A stretch of DNA of 64,000 nt from an uncultured Prevotella sp. (lineage in GTDB: Bacteria; Bacteroidota; Bacteroidia; Bacteroidales; Bacteroidaceae), in NCBI GenBank assembly GCA_945830055.1, contig CALZXH010000001.1, positions 1 through 64,000 of the forward strand. The letters are read 5' to 3'. Made by a program: the position numbers and the translations under genes. Position 1 is the stretch's first letter. The number at the start of each line of letters is the position of its first letter. Under the pieces are notes generated by a model, which was given only the letters and a program-made list of their open reading frames with translations, was not told where the DNA came from and made no database searches. Positions 31,655-41,534 of the stretch are shown here, piece by piece.

Positions 31655-31697
31655 TGAACGTTCATAAAAGTGTGGATTTTCACCGATTGAACGTTCA
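31655..31697. promoter_or_regulatory. Two copies of TGAACGTTCATAAAA, 33 bp apart (operator-like)
   Basis: TGAACGTTCA palindromes at 31655-31664 and 31688-31697, each followed by TAAAARTGT. Confidence 0.6.
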
Positions 31698-31884
31698 TAA
31701 AAATGTAAATCACTTGTATATTCCATTTATTTTCAGTTACTTTGCAGACAGAACAAAGCAAAGATGAATATTGTCTGTTACCCTATCATGATGCTCTGCT
31801 GTTAAATAGTCATAACTTCATTAAAATAACTGTCGTAATATTTGGTGGATAGTTATTTTAAATGTACCTTGCAGCCTGTTAGAT

Positions 31885-31977
31885 TTTCCGTCCACCGATG
31901 TTGGACGGACATCCAGCGGCGGTGGACGGACATCCAGCGGCGGTGGACGGACATCCAGCGGCGGTGGACGGAAATCG
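31885..31977. repeat. 21-bp tandem repeat (three full units plus a partial) flanked by inverted arms
   Basis: GGACGGACATCCAGCGGCGGT at 31903, 31924 and 31945, partial at 31966; TTTCCGTCCACCG (31886-31898) is the reverse complement of CGGTGGACGGAAA (31962-31974). Confidence 0.95.
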
Positions 31978-32078
31978 GAAGCCTATTCTTTATATATTTA
32001 AACAGGCATCGTGACGGATTGATGATAACAGTCGTGAAGAAGTAACAACAGTAGTAATCAACAACAAAGGAAACAGCA

Positions 32079-32723
32079 ATGGCAAAGTACATATTACAGG
32101 AAATGAACGACCTCGGAAATACGGGAGAGCGCAAGGTATATCCCAAGATTCAGGTCAACTACACCGTGTCACAGGATGAGTTTGTGGACCGCGTACAGAA
32201 GCATCTGCGAGCGGTTGACAAGGGGTTGGTAATAGCGGTAACCTCAGGGGTGGCAGATGTGCTTGCGGAGCTGCTCTCTGAGGGCTGCAACGTGACTATC
32301 GACGAGATAGGCACCTTCTCCCTGTCACTTCAGTTCTTGGACGAGAAACCCACGGAGATGACAAGCGACGAAGACCCAATGATCTATCGCAAAGTGGGGG
32401 TGAAGGATGTTAACTTCAAGACTTCGCCCGAACTGAAGAAGAAACTATATATGAAGACCAAACTATCGCGCGTGACTTCTGGTGTGAAGGTGATAAAGAA
32501 GAAGCTTTTCACACCAGAGGAACGGCTTGACCGCGCGCTTAGCATCATAGACTCCAAGGGATTCATCACCCTTTCGGAATATGCCGCCACAAACAACATG
32601 TCGCACTCCTCGGCTTCTTTGGAGCTGTCAAGACTGACATCAGGCCCCACACCTCCCTTCAATACCTCAGGACGAGGAAGCCACAAGGTATGGGTGAGAG
32701 CAGAGTCACCCGATCATTTGTAA
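32079..32723 (+). CDS. HU-like (HU-HIG type) DNA-binding protein with C-terminal extension
   Basis: YTVSQDEFVDRVQKHLRAVDKGLVIAVTSGVADVLAELLSEGCNVTIDEIGTFSLSLQF. Confidence 0.8.
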   Translation: MAKYILQEMNDLGNTGERKVYPKIQVNYTVSQDEFVDRVQKHLRAVDKGLVIAVTSGVADVLAELLSEGCNVTIDEIGTFSLSLQFLDEKPTEMTSDEDPMIYRKVGVKDVNFKTSPELKKKLYMKTKLSRVTSGVKVIKKKLFTPEERLDRALSIIDSKGFITLSEYAATNNMSHSSASLELSRLTSGPTPPFNTSGRGSHKVWVRAESPDHL

Positions 32724-32778
32724 AAGTCTCCTGAATGGTACAGTTACTCCATGGGAGTCTGGTTCGGCTTTATTCTAC

Positions 32779-33412
32779 CTATGGCATCTCGTCAATAACT
32801 ATTTTCACTGCCTCCTCGGTCATTCCTGTTGCTATCGCAATAATATCGACAGAAGCACCAGAAGCCAATAACCTCTTGACCGTTTCTTTCTTCTCGTCCG
32901 CACGACCTTTTTCAAGCCCTTCAGCAAGTTCCTCTTCACGCCCTTCCATTTTTGCCGTGTCAATCGAGTTCTTGATATCGCGGTAAGCCTTGAGGCTGTC
33001 CTCATATTCCCGGAGTTCCTCGGGGGTGAACGTGGCTATCTCCGCTTCCTTGAACAGACGGTCGAACACCTTGTCGCGCAACGCCTTCGGACGGTCCTCC
33101 AACTTGTAAAGGTTCTTTAGCACGTAGAGCCACTTGTCGTAGAGTGTCTCCAACTCGTCCTCCGCCTTCTTGAACTTGGCTATCTCAACGTAGATGAAAT
33201 CGAGTTTCTTGTAGAACACCTTGTTGGTGTCGATGTCGCAGAATTTCACTGTGTGGGTAATCTTCTCCTCGTCAAAGGCATCGACCTCAGTTTGGATGGA
33301 AAGATAATGATGGAATGCACAAATGGCATATTCGACTACTTCGCATCCGTGCTCCGCAAGAAATACAACAATTATTCTTTGTCCAAAGCATTGTATGTTA
33401 CTATTGCCGGAT
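32779..33412 (-). pseudogene. Rpn-family (PD-(D/E)XK nuclease/transposase-like) C-terminal remnant
   Basis: KVFYKKLDFIYVEIAKFKKAEDELETLYDKWLYVLKNL...FTPEELREYEDSLKAYRDIKNSIDTA matches the family tail; the frame stays open upstream (LAEHGCEVVEYAICAFHHYLSIQTEVDAFDEEKITHTVKF) but I see no nuclease N-terminus. Confidence 0.65.
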
Positions 33413-33462
33413 AGGCCTACAGCATCCGATAAACTACATGTAATACCACCTATACACTATAG

Positions 33463-33502
33463 CAATAGCAGCTACCATCACCATCGACAGTAGCTGCTAT
33501 TG
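33463..33502. repeat. 13-bp perfect inverted repeat
   Basis: CAATAGCAGCTAC (33463-33475), 14-nt spacer, GTAGCTGCTATTG (33490-33502). Confidence 0.85.
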
Positions 33503-33626
33503 TAATTTGTTGCGACTCTATGTCGTGCACATATCACGTAGTTTTAGTTATGACTGATTGCGGATGTGTGAGTTTCCCCCACTGATGCGGCAGTAGCATC
33601 AACAGTTCCTCATAAGATGCTGACTC

Positions 33627-33666
33627 TTTAACCCAAAATCGGTCTTTAGACTGTTACGTGCAAACA
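33627..33666. repeat. Dispersed intergenic element, half copy
   Basis: TTTAACCCAAAATCGGTCTTTAGACTGTTACGTGCAAACA, closely similar to 60750-60790. Confidence 0.75.
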
Positions 33667-33672
33667 GGATTC

Positions 33673-34797
33673 TCACCTCTTGTCTATCGCCCGCCAGGCA
33701 TACCAGATATATGCCAGTACGAAGGGAACGAACAGGCTTACCCACGACATCACCGTGAGCGTAAACTCACTGCTGCACGCATTGGCAATGGTGAGCGATG
33801 ACTGCAGGTCGGCAGTGGAAGGATAGAAGGCGGTATGGTTATAACCCACGCTGAGCAACAGGGCAAAGACCGTGAGTACCGTGCCGATGCCTACATACCA
33901 TATTCCACAACGGCAACCGCTACGCCACAACGCCACACCGATGCCATAAAGCACCAGCACCACTCCTACCAACAAGATCAGCGTGACCGGCCAAAGGGCA
34001 AGGAAGTTGTGCAGGTATTTCAACGGCTCCATCACAATCAGTCCGCTATCAGGAAGATAGGCATAACCGTCCTTCAGCAAGGTGCGCACCACAAAGGCAA
34101 GGAAGAACACCAGGAAGGTGACGGCATTGACCATCACTGCATGACGGCTGCGCCCCACTATCGCCTCGTTGTCAATATTGTTGATGAAATACAGTGCCCC
34201 CAACACACGCGCCAGGAAGAGCACCGCAAAGCCCAAGACAAGATTCCAGGGGTCGAGCAGGGCATCCAAGCCATGAGAAGCATTCGCCCAACTGCTGATG
34301 ACAGGCTGCATCCCGTCGGTGATATTGTCGTGAGACACCACAAAGTTACTGCCGTTGAAGAAGGTGGCAACCGCTCCGCCCAAGAGCAGGGGACCCACGA
34401 TGCCGTTGATGACCAGGAACCAGCGGAAGGTATTGTTGCCCAACAGATTGCCCAGTTTGTCCTGAAATTCATAACTCACCGCCTGCAACACGAAGGTGAA
34501 AAGGATAATCATCCACAGCCAGTAGGCACCGCCGAAACTGGTGCTGTAGAACAAGGGGAAGGAGGCAAAGAAAGCGCCACCAAAGGTGACAAGGGTGGTG
34601 AAGGTGATTTCCCACTTTCTGCCGGTACTGCCTATGAGGAGTTTGTGTTCCTCTTCCGTCTTTCCGATGCTGAAAAGCATGGAGTTGCCGCCCTGAACAA
34701 AGAGCAGGAACACGAGCAACGCGCCCAACAGGGATACTATAGCCCACCAATATTGCTGCAAAAATTCGTATGTCATAATGGTTTCTATTTGGTTCAA
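33673..34797 (-). CDS. cydB: Cytochrome bd ubiquinol oxidase subunit II
   Basis: Multi-TM CydB-like (FLFVQGGNSMLFSIGKTEEEHKLLIGSTGRKWEITFTTLVTFGGAFFASFPLFY); downstream of cydA. Confidence 0.9.
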   Translation of the reverse strand: MNQIETIMTYEFLQQYWWAIVSLLGALLVFLLFVQGGNSMLFSIGKTEEEHKLLIGSTGRKWEITFTTLVTFGGAFFASFPLFYSTSFGGAYWLWMIILFTFVLQAVSYEFQDKLGNLLGNNTFRWFLVINGIVGPLLLGGAVATFFNGSNFVVSHDNITDGMQPVISSWANASHGLDALLDPWNLVLGFAVLFLARVLGALYFINNIDNEAIVGRSRHAVMVNAVTFLVFFLAFVVRTLLKDGYAYLPDSGLIVMEPLKYLHNFLALWPVTLILLVGVVLVLYGIGVALWRSGCRCGIWYVGIGTVLTVFALLLSVGYNHTAFYPSTADLQSSLTIANACSSEFTLTVMSWVSLFVPFVLAYIWYAWRAIDKR

Positions 34798-34806
34798 CGA
34801 CGTTTG

Positions 34807-36402
34807 TTACTGTTCATTCATCTGCGGTCCTTTTTTGATCTGCTTCCACAGGATGCCTATCTCTACGGCAAGCAGTGTGGTGAACAGGGCGAGGAAGAGG
34901 AAGAAGGTGAGCATCACACTGCCCGCACCCACATTGCTCACACCTACCCATGTGGGAAGCATGTCCTGAATCGCCCACGGCTGACGGCCGAACTCTGCCA
35001 CCAACCATCCGCTCTCACTGGCTATATAGCCCAAGGGAAGCATCGCCATGGCGGTCAGATGCAACCAGCGGTAGCGGGTGATGTCTTTGCGATAGGCAAG
35101 GAACAGCACCACGATGAAGAACAGGATAAACAGGGTGCCCAGTCCCACCATGGCTCTGAAAGCATAGAAGCAGACGGGGATATAGGGCACCAGTTGATGC
35201 ACATCCTTCACATAGCCATAACCGAAATAGGGCATTGAGGCCTGAAGGGTGTTGGACAGGTCGTCCAACTGCTGTTGCTGAAGTTCGGTGGGTTGCTTGC
35301 CACGCAAGGAGGCACGCAGTTCACGATAGCGCTGCAAGGAGATGATGGCCACCTTTCCGGTAGCAATCTTCTCCTCCATAGAGGGTTCCTTGCTGCCATC
35401 GGCATGAGGATAGCCACCTTCCAGAAGATTTCTCACTCCGGGCACATAGCCGTGGATGTCGCGGGTGGCAAGGAGTGACAATACATTGGGGGCGGCGATG
35501 CGCAAGGGCGGTTCCTCTTCGTTCATATAGTCGGGCTGTTCAAATGGGTTGACCCAGGCGATGACGGTGAGCGACTGGTCGGTACCTCCCTCATAGAGAG
35601 CCTCCATGGCAGCCAGTTTCATGGGTTGGGTCTGCGCCACCTTGTGAGCAGAGAGGTCACCGCTGTGCAGGGCAATGAGCGTGCCCACCAATCCTACGAT
35701 AGCCCCAATCTTGATGCTCGCCACAGAGAGTCTCTGCTCGCGCTTGCAGAAAAGATAGTAGCAACCCACCGCCACGGTAAACAACGCACCGATAATCCAT
35801 GCGGATGTGACGGTGTGGATAAACTTGTTGACGGCAAAAGGTGACAGCGCCACCTCCATGAACGAGGTCATCTCATTGCGCATGGTGTCGGGATTGAAGG
35901 TGCAGCCCACGGGGCACTGCATCCAGGCATTCGCCACCAATATCCACCAGGCGGAGATGGTGGCACCCAAGCCGGTGAGCCAGGTTGAGGCAAGGTGGAA
36001 ACCTGCCGACACCTTTTTCCATCCGAAGAACATCACCGCCACAAAGGTGGATTCCATAAAGAAGGCGATGATGCCCTCCACCGCTAACGGAGCACCGAAG
36101 ATGTCGCCCACAAACCAGGAATAATTGCTCCAGTTGGTACCGAACTCGAACTCCAGGATGATACCCGTGGCGACACCCATGGCAAAGTTGATACCGAAAA
36201 GGCGCTGCCAGAAGCGGGCGGCATCGCGCCAAAAGTCCTTACGCGTGCGGTAATAGCACGTCTCCATAATTCCCATGATGACCGCCAGTCCCAACGTGAG
36301 GGGAACGAACAGCCAGTGATAGATGGCGGTGAGCGCGAACTGCGCACGCGCCCAATCGATGGCAGAGGCATCAATGTTTAATAATAAATGCTGCATAGTC
36401 AT
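34807..36402 (-). CDS. cydA: Cytochrome bd ubiquinol oxidase subunit I
   Basis: RAQFALTAIYHWLFVPLTLGLAVIMGIMET, FQRLFGINFAMGVATGIILEFEFGTNW-type block. Confidence 0.95.
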   Translation of the reverse strand: MTMQHLLLNIDASAIDWARAQFALTAIYHWLFVPLTLGLAVIMGIMETCYYRTRKDFWRDAARFWQRLFGINFAMGVATGIILEFEFGTNWSNYSWFVGDIFGAPLAVEGIIAFFMESTFVAVMFFGWKKVSAGFHLASTWLTGLGATISAWWILVANAWMQCPVGCTFNPDTMRNEMTSFMEVALSPFAVNKFIHTVTSAWIIGALFTVAVGCYYLFCKREQRLSVASIKIGAIVGLVGTLIALHSGDLSAHKVAQTQPMKLAAMEALYEGGTDQSLTVIAWVNPFEQPDYMNEEEPPLRIAAPNVLSLLATRDIHGYVPGVRNLLEGGYPHADGSKEPSMEEKIATGKVAIISLQRYRELRASLRGKQPTELQQQQLDDLSNTLQASMPYFGYGYVKDVHQLVPYIPVCFYAFRAMVGLGTLFILFFIVVLFLAYRKDITRYRWLHLTAMAMLPLGYIASESGWLVAEFGRQPWAIQDMLPTWVGVSNVGAGSVMLTFFLFLALFTTLLAVEIGILWKQIKKGPQMNEQ

Positions 36403-36453
36403 TGGTTTTTAGTGTTTCTCAAAGTTTCATATTCCCATACAATCAGTCCGCCG

Positions 36454-36672
36454 TCAGCGCTGCAACACCTGTGTCGCCACGAAGTCAGCCTCCTCCCCAT
36501 CGGCGGCATGCGTGTCGATATAGTCGGGGAAGAAAAACAGTTTGAGGATAAAGAAGATGATGAAGAGTTTGACGAGGATGACCAACCACAGGGTGCGCCC
36601 GAGCACCATGTGGCGGAAACCGTCGGCGTAGAGGTCATAGATGCGGTAGATCAGACTGTGTCTCTTATTCAT
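36454..36672 (-). CDS. DUF4492-like small membrane protein of the cyd operon
   Basis: IYRIYDLYADGFRHMVLGRTLWLVILVKLFIIFFILKLFFFPDYI; immediately upstream of cydA. Confidence 0.8.
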   Translation of the reverse strand: MNKRHSLIYRIYDLYADGFRHMVLGRTLWLVILVKLFIIFFILKLFFFPDYIDTHAADGEEADFVATQVLQR

Positions 36673-36896
36673 TTCTCAGATTTCAGGTTACTGTCAGGGG
36701 GACAAACCCACAAGCAGGATACGGTGGGGGACAGGATAGTCCTCCGAGCGTCACAAATATAGGACATTTCAGACAATCAGACAAATTATCCATAGGAAAT
36801 TGTAAGGTTGGAGTGCAAAAAAAAGTGCATTTTGTCCATTATTTCCATAATAAACGTTTAATTGTCCTCTCTGCAAAGGATGAATGTACAATTTAT

Positions 36897-36927
36897 TTTG
36901 CCGGTTAGTGAGATTTGCTTAATTTTG
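36897..36927 (+). promoter_or_regulatory. Putative promoter (TTTG-N19-TAATTTTG)
   Basis: Matches the Bacteroidetes -33/-7 consensus; ATG at 36983. Confidence 0.6.
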
Positions 36928-36982
36928 CCGAATATTAAGTAATGTGGGCAATACGCCACACATACATTTAAAACAGAGCTAT

Positions 36983-37855
36983 ATGAACAAGAAAGTCATC
37001 ATTCCGTTACTGGCAGTCATCATCGTTTTGGTTGGTGGCGTGGCCTATCTCTTCACCAGTCTGACACAGCAGAAGCAAGTTAACAAGGAAATGCAGGAAC
37101 TGGCTGACCTGGACAAGAAGGAGATGCAGAACGAATACGAGCAGTTTGCCAAGCAATACAGCGAGATGAAGACGCAGATAAACAACGACTCCATCGTGGC
37201 ACAACTTACCCAAGAGCAGATGCGCACGCAACAACTGCTGGAAGAGCTGAAAAGGGTGAAGAGTTCTGACGCGCGTGAAATAGCCCGACTGAAAAAGGAA
37301 CTTGCCACCGTGAGGGCAGTGCTGAGGAGCTATGTGCTGCAGATTGACTCGCTGAACAGACTGAACCAAAACCTCACCGAAGAGAATACTCGCATCAAGG
37401 GACAATACGAACAGGCCACCCAACAGATACAAGGACTGAGCAGCGAAAAGGCATCGCTGTCGGAAAAGGTGGCGATTGCCGCCCAACTTGACGCCAGCAA
37501 CATCAACATGGCGCTGAAGAACAAGCGCCAAAAGACAGCAAAAAAAATCAAGGACTGCAAGACCATTGAGGTGTCATTTAGCATCGCACGCAACGTAACG
37601 GCAGCCAACGGTGTACGCACCTTCTACGTTAGGATTGCCAAACCCACAGGCGAAGTGCTCAACGGCGGAGGCACTTTTGAATATGAGAACAAACAGATTG
37701 CCTACTCCATGAAGCGTTCTATGGAATATACCGGCGAAGAGCTGCAGGTGACGACCTACTGGAACGTCAACGAGTTTCTGAGTAGCGGCAGTTACAACGT
37801 AAGCATCTTTGCCGACGGGCATGCTATAGGTTCGCGTACCTTCACATTCAAATAA
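36983..37855 (+). CDS. Membrane-anchored coiled-coil protein of unknown function
   Basis: N-terminal TM (VIIPLLAVIIVLVGGVAYLFTSL), long coiled coil, C-terminal beta-rich domain (VSFSIARNVTAANGVRTFYVRIAKPTGEVL). Confidence 0.75.
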   Translation: MNKKVIIPLLAVIIVLVGGVAYLFTSLTQQKQVNKEMQELADLDKKEMQNEYEQFAKQYSEMKTQINNDSIVAQLTQEQMRTQQLLEELKRVKSSDAREIARLKKELATVRAVLRSYVLQIDSLNRLNQNLTEENTRIKGQYEQATQQIQGLSSEKASLSEKVAIAAQLDASNINMALKNKRQKTAKKIKDCKTIEVSFSIARNVTAANGVRTFYVRIAKPTGEVLNGGGTFEYENKQIAYSMKRSMEYTGEELQVTTYWNVNEFLSSGSYNVSIFADGHAIGSRTFTFK

Positions 37856-37884
37856 TACCGTTTCAAAGCGGTTTTGAAGTTATC

Positions 37885-39354
37885 ATGCAGAAACGTATGA
37901 AGAGTTATAAGTTGCTACATTCCACCTGCGCCTGGAGCGCATGGCTGCTCCTGCTGTCGGCACTGGTTGCCGGCAATACCGGGGTGCAGGCACAGCGCAT
38001 CCTGACGCTCGACAGTTGTCTAAGCATGGCATTGGACAACAACAAGCAACTGGGGGCTGCAAAGATAAAGCAGGAGATGAGCAAGAACCTGCGCAAATCG
38101 GCACGCACCAAGTATCTGCCCCAGGTGAACTTGGTAGGAGGCTACGTGTTTTCGAGCAGGGAGATATCCATCCTCAGCGACGACCAGAAACAGCACTTCG
38201 CCAATCTGGGCAGTAACATGCAACAATACATGAACAGCATGGGTGCCAGCATCGGTGGACTGGAAGCCATCCTCAACGCAGAGGGAGCCGGCATCGTAGA
38301 CGGATTCCATACCAATACCCGCCATCTCTTTGCTGGGAGCGTAGTGGCAGCCATGCCCCTGTATATGGGCGGCAGCATCACCGCCCTGAACAGGATGGCG
38401 GACATCGGCGAGGAAATGGCAGAAAACAGCACCGAGACTGTAAGACAGAATACACTCTATGACACCGAGCAGGCCTATTGGATGGTAGTATCGCTGAAAA
38501 ACAAGCAGCGGTTGGCCGAGAGTTATCTCGCCCTGGTGAAAAAGCTCAACGGAGATGTGCAGAAGATGATTGCCGAGGGAGTGGCTACACGCTCGGAGGG
38601 ACTGAGTGTGGAGGTAAAACAGAACGAGGCGGAGATGACCCTGCTACAGGTAAACGACGGACTGACCCTCGCCAGGATGATGCTCTGCCAACTGTGTGGG
38701 ATGCCTGCCAACGAAAACATACTACTGGAGGACGAGAAGAGCGAGAATGTCATCATGGGCCTACCCACTGATTTGGATGAGGGGAAAGACAACTCCGACT
38801 ACAGCATCATGCGTCCAGAACTGAGAATACTGCAAAACACCATAGACATGAGCCGCCAGACTACCCGACTGGCGAAATCAGGCTATCTGCCCAAGGTGAC
38901 CTTGATAGGCTCTTACTCGATGACCAACCCCAATGTGTACAACGGTTTTCAGCGCGAGTTTGCCGGCATATGGAACATCGGCGTGCTGGTGAGTGTGCCA
39001 GTGCTCAACTGGGGTGACGTAACCTATAAAGTGAGGGCCTCGAAGAATGCCACCGCCATGGCGCAGATGGAACTGAACGACGCGCGTGAAAAGGTAGATC
39101 TGCAGGTGAACCAAAGCACCTTCAAGGTAAACGAAGCGGCAAAAAGACTGGCTCTGGCTGAGACCAGTTGCAAGCGGGCTGAAGAAAACTTGCGATGCGC
39201 CAACATAGGCTTCAGGGAGGGAGTGATGCAGAGCACCACGGTGATGGAGGCCCAGACTGCATGGCTACAGGCACAATCCCAGAAGATAGATGCCGAAATA
39301 GAGATGCTGCTGAGCCGCTCTAATCTGAAGAAAGCAAAAGGAATACTGCAATAA
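37885..39354 (+). CDS. TolC family outer-membrane efflux protein
   Basis: ILTLDSCLSMALDNNKQLGAAKIKQEMSKNLRKSARTKYLPQVNLVGGY. Confidence 0.9.
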   Translation: MQKRMKSYKLLHSTCAWSAWLLLLSALVAGNTGVQAQRILTLDSCLSMALDNNKQLGAAKIKQEMSKNLRKSARTKYLPQVNLVGGYVFSSREISILSDDQKQHFANLGSNMQQYMNSMGASIGGLEAILNAEGAGIVDGFHTNTRHLFAGSVVAAMPLYMGGSITALNRMADIGEEMAENSTETVRQNTLYDTEQAYWMVVSLKNKQRLAESYLALVKKLNGDVQKMIAEGVATRSEGLSVEVKQNEAEMTLLQVNDGLTLARMMLCQLCGMPANENILLEDEKSENVIMGLPTDLDEGKDNSDYSIMRPELRILQNTIDMSRQTTRLAKSGYLPKVTLIGSYSMTNPNVYNGFQREFAGIWNIGVLVSVPVLNWGDVTYKVRASKNATAMAQMELNDAREKVDLQVNQSTFKVNEAAKRLALAETSCKRAEENLRCANIGFREGVMQSTTVMEAQTAWLQAQSQKIDAEIEMLLSRSNLKKAKGILQ

Positions 39355-39374
39355 AACGAGAAAACACAAGAACA

Positions 39375-40361
39375 ATGTCAGCAAAAACACAACATAACAA
39401 CATCCTTCTGGCAGTGATTTGCTTTACTGCAGTAGTGGGTATCGTGGCACTGATAGGCTATCTCACTATCGGAAACGAGACGGAGGTCATACAGGGCCAG
39501 GTGGAAGTGACAGAATACAGGGTATCAAGCAAGGTTCCGGGACGAGTACTGGAACTCTGTGTGAAAGAGGGAGACTACGTGAAGGCAGGAGACACCCTTG
39601 TCATCATAGACGCCCCGGATGTGAAAGCAAAGATGCAACAGGCACAGAGTGCGGAGGATGCCGCCAGCGCCATGGAACAGATGGCACGCAACGGGGCACG
39701 CAGAGAACAGATTGCCACTGCCTACCAGATGCTACAACAGGCAAAGGCAGGCGAAGAGATAGCCGAAAAATCATACAGGCGCGTACAGAGACTGTATGAA
39801 GAGGGGGTGATGAGCGAACAGAAAAGAGACGAGGCCTTTGCCCAATACAAGGCTATGGAAGCACAGGTAAAGGCGGCACAGAGCCAGTATGACATGGCTC
39901 GTAACGGTGCCCGACAGGAGGAAAAAATGGCGGCACAGGCTCAGGTGAACAGGGCCAAGGGTGCAGTACAGGAAGTAAACTCTTACATCTATGAGACCGT
40001 ACAGACGGCACAGAAAGAGGGAGAGGTAAGTGAAATCTTCCCCAAGGTGGGAGAACTGGTGGGTACAGGCTCACCCATCATGAACATCTCGGTGCTTGAT
40101 GAGATGTGGGGAACCTTCAACATCCGCGAAGATCAACTCAACGGCATGAAGACCGGCGATGTGCTGAAGGCCTATCTACCGGCCTTTAACAAGGAGATAG
40201 AGATGAAGGTGTATGCCATCAAGGATCAGGGCAGTTACGCAGTATGGAAAGCCACCAAGGCAAACGGACAATATGACCTGAAGACTTTTGAGGTTAAAGC
40301 ACGACCCACGAAAAGAATCGATGGCCTGCGCCCTGGGATGTCGCTGGTACTGAAGAAATGA
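39375..40361 (+). CDS. HlyD family secretion/efflux periplasmic adaptor
   Basis: VEVTEYRVSSKVPGRVLELCVKEGDYVKAGDTLVIID and coiled-coil hairpin. Confidence 0.9.
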   Translation: MSAKTQHNNILLAVICFTAVVGIVALIGYLTIGNETEVIQGQVEVTEYRVSSKVPGRVLELCVKEGDYVKAGDTLVIIDAPDVKAKMQQAQSAEDAASAMEQMARNGARREQIATAYQMLQQAKAGEEIAEKSYRRVQRLYEEGVMSEQKRDEAFAQYKAMEAQVKAAQSQYDMARNGARQEEKMAAQAQVNRAKGAVQEVNSYIYETVQTAQKEGEVSEIFPKVGELVGTGSPIMNISVLDEMWGTFNIREDQLNGMKTGDVLKAYLPAFNKEIEMKVYAIKDQGSYAVWKATKANGQYDLKTFEVKARPTKRIDGLRPGMSLVLKK

Positions 40362-41518
40362 GAACGCTGAAGGCTCTGATACGACGCGAGGTGCGCCGAC
40401 TGCTCAAAAACCCTATATACGGATTCTGCATGATAGGGTTTCCACTGATTGTGATGGTGTTCTTTACCACACTGATGGGTGACGGTCAGCCTACCGATAT
40501 GCCTGTTGGCGTGGTGGATCTTGACAACACATCCACCACACGCAAACTCACCCGGATGCTCGACGGTTTCCAGTCATCCCAAGTAACGGGGCACTACAAC
40601 AGCGTGGAACAGGCACGCAAGGCGATGCAGCAAAACGAGATTTATGCCTTTCTCTATTTCCCGAAAGGAACCACCGAAAAGCTACTTGCCTCTCGCCAAC
40701 CGCAGGTGTCCTTTTACTACAGTATGACCTGTCTCACAGGAGGATCGTTGCTCTTCCGTGACCTCAAGACTATCTCCACACTCGGAGCAGCTGCTGTGGG
40801 CAAGAGCGTGCTTACCGCCAAAGGAGCCACCGACAAACAGGCGCAAGCATATCTGCAACCTATCGTTATTGACCTGCACCAGATATCCAATCCCTGGACC
40901 AATTACAACATCTACCTGTCCACCATGCTGATACCGGGAGTATTTATGCTGTTCATCTTCCTCATCACACCCTACTCCATCGGCACCGAACTGAAATTCG
41001 GCGAGAGCAAGGCATGGTTGCATACAGCCAACGGTAACATGGGCATGGCTTTGACGGGGAAGATACTACCCCAGACACTGGTATTCATGAGCGTAATGTA
41101 TTCCTACATGGTGTATATATTCGGCATCCTGCACTTCCCTTGTCCGGGAGGCATCTTCCACATCCTGCTGCTTGGTGCTTTGGCCGTTGTGGCTGCACAG
41201 GGATTCGGAATCTTCATGTTTTCCATCATGCCTTCCATGCGCATGAGCATGAGCGTTTGTTCGCTGTGGGGTGTGCTCAGCTTCTCCATGGTGGGCTCCG
41301 CATTTCCCGTATCAGCCATGGACAGCGCCCTACAAGGCTTGTCATGGCTTTTTCCGCTGAGGCATTATTTCATGCTCTACCAAGCCACTGTTTTCAACGA
41401 TTATTCATTACTCAGCGTGTGGTATCACTTCACTGCTCTGCTGGCATTTGCCCTGCTGCCTTTTATCACCTTACCCTTGCTGAAGCGTTCCATGCTGGAG
41501 TACAAGTACCTGCCATAA
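40358..41518 (+). CDS. ABC-2 type transporter permease
   Basis: LIRREVRRLLKNPIYGFCMIGFPLIVMVFFTTLM, MPVGVVDLDNTSTTRKL, C-terminal TM bundle. Confidence 0.85.
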   Translation: MRTLKALIRREVRRLLKNPIYGFCMIGFPLIVMVFFTTLMGDGQPTDMPVGVVDLDNTSTTRKLTRMLDGFQSSQVTGHYNSVEQARKAMQQNEIYAFLYFPKGTTEKLLASRQPQVSFYYSMTCLTGGSLLFRDLKTISTLGAAAVGKSVLTAKGATDKQAQAYLQPIVIDLHQISNPWTNYNIYLSTMLIPGVFMLFIFLITPYSIGTELKFGESKAWLHTANGNMGMALTGKILPQTLVFMSVMYSYMVYIFGILHFPCPGGIFHILLLGALAVVAAQGFGIFMFSIMPSMRMSMSVCSLWGVLSFSMVGSAFPVSAMDSALQGLSWLFPLRHYFMLYQATVFNDYSLLSVWYHFTALLAFALLPFITLPLLKRSMLEYKYLP

Positions 41519-41534
41519 CACACCCAAAAACAAT

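Noticed and set aside
31842-32045. Short ORF encoding WTDIQRR repeats
   Set aside because: Starts with TTG without a clear ribosome site; the period is explained by the 21-bp DNA repeat.
33835-35238. 467-aa plus-strand ORF
   Set aside because: Shadow ORF antisense to cydA/cydB; low-complexity His/Gln/Glu-rich translation, no family resemblance.
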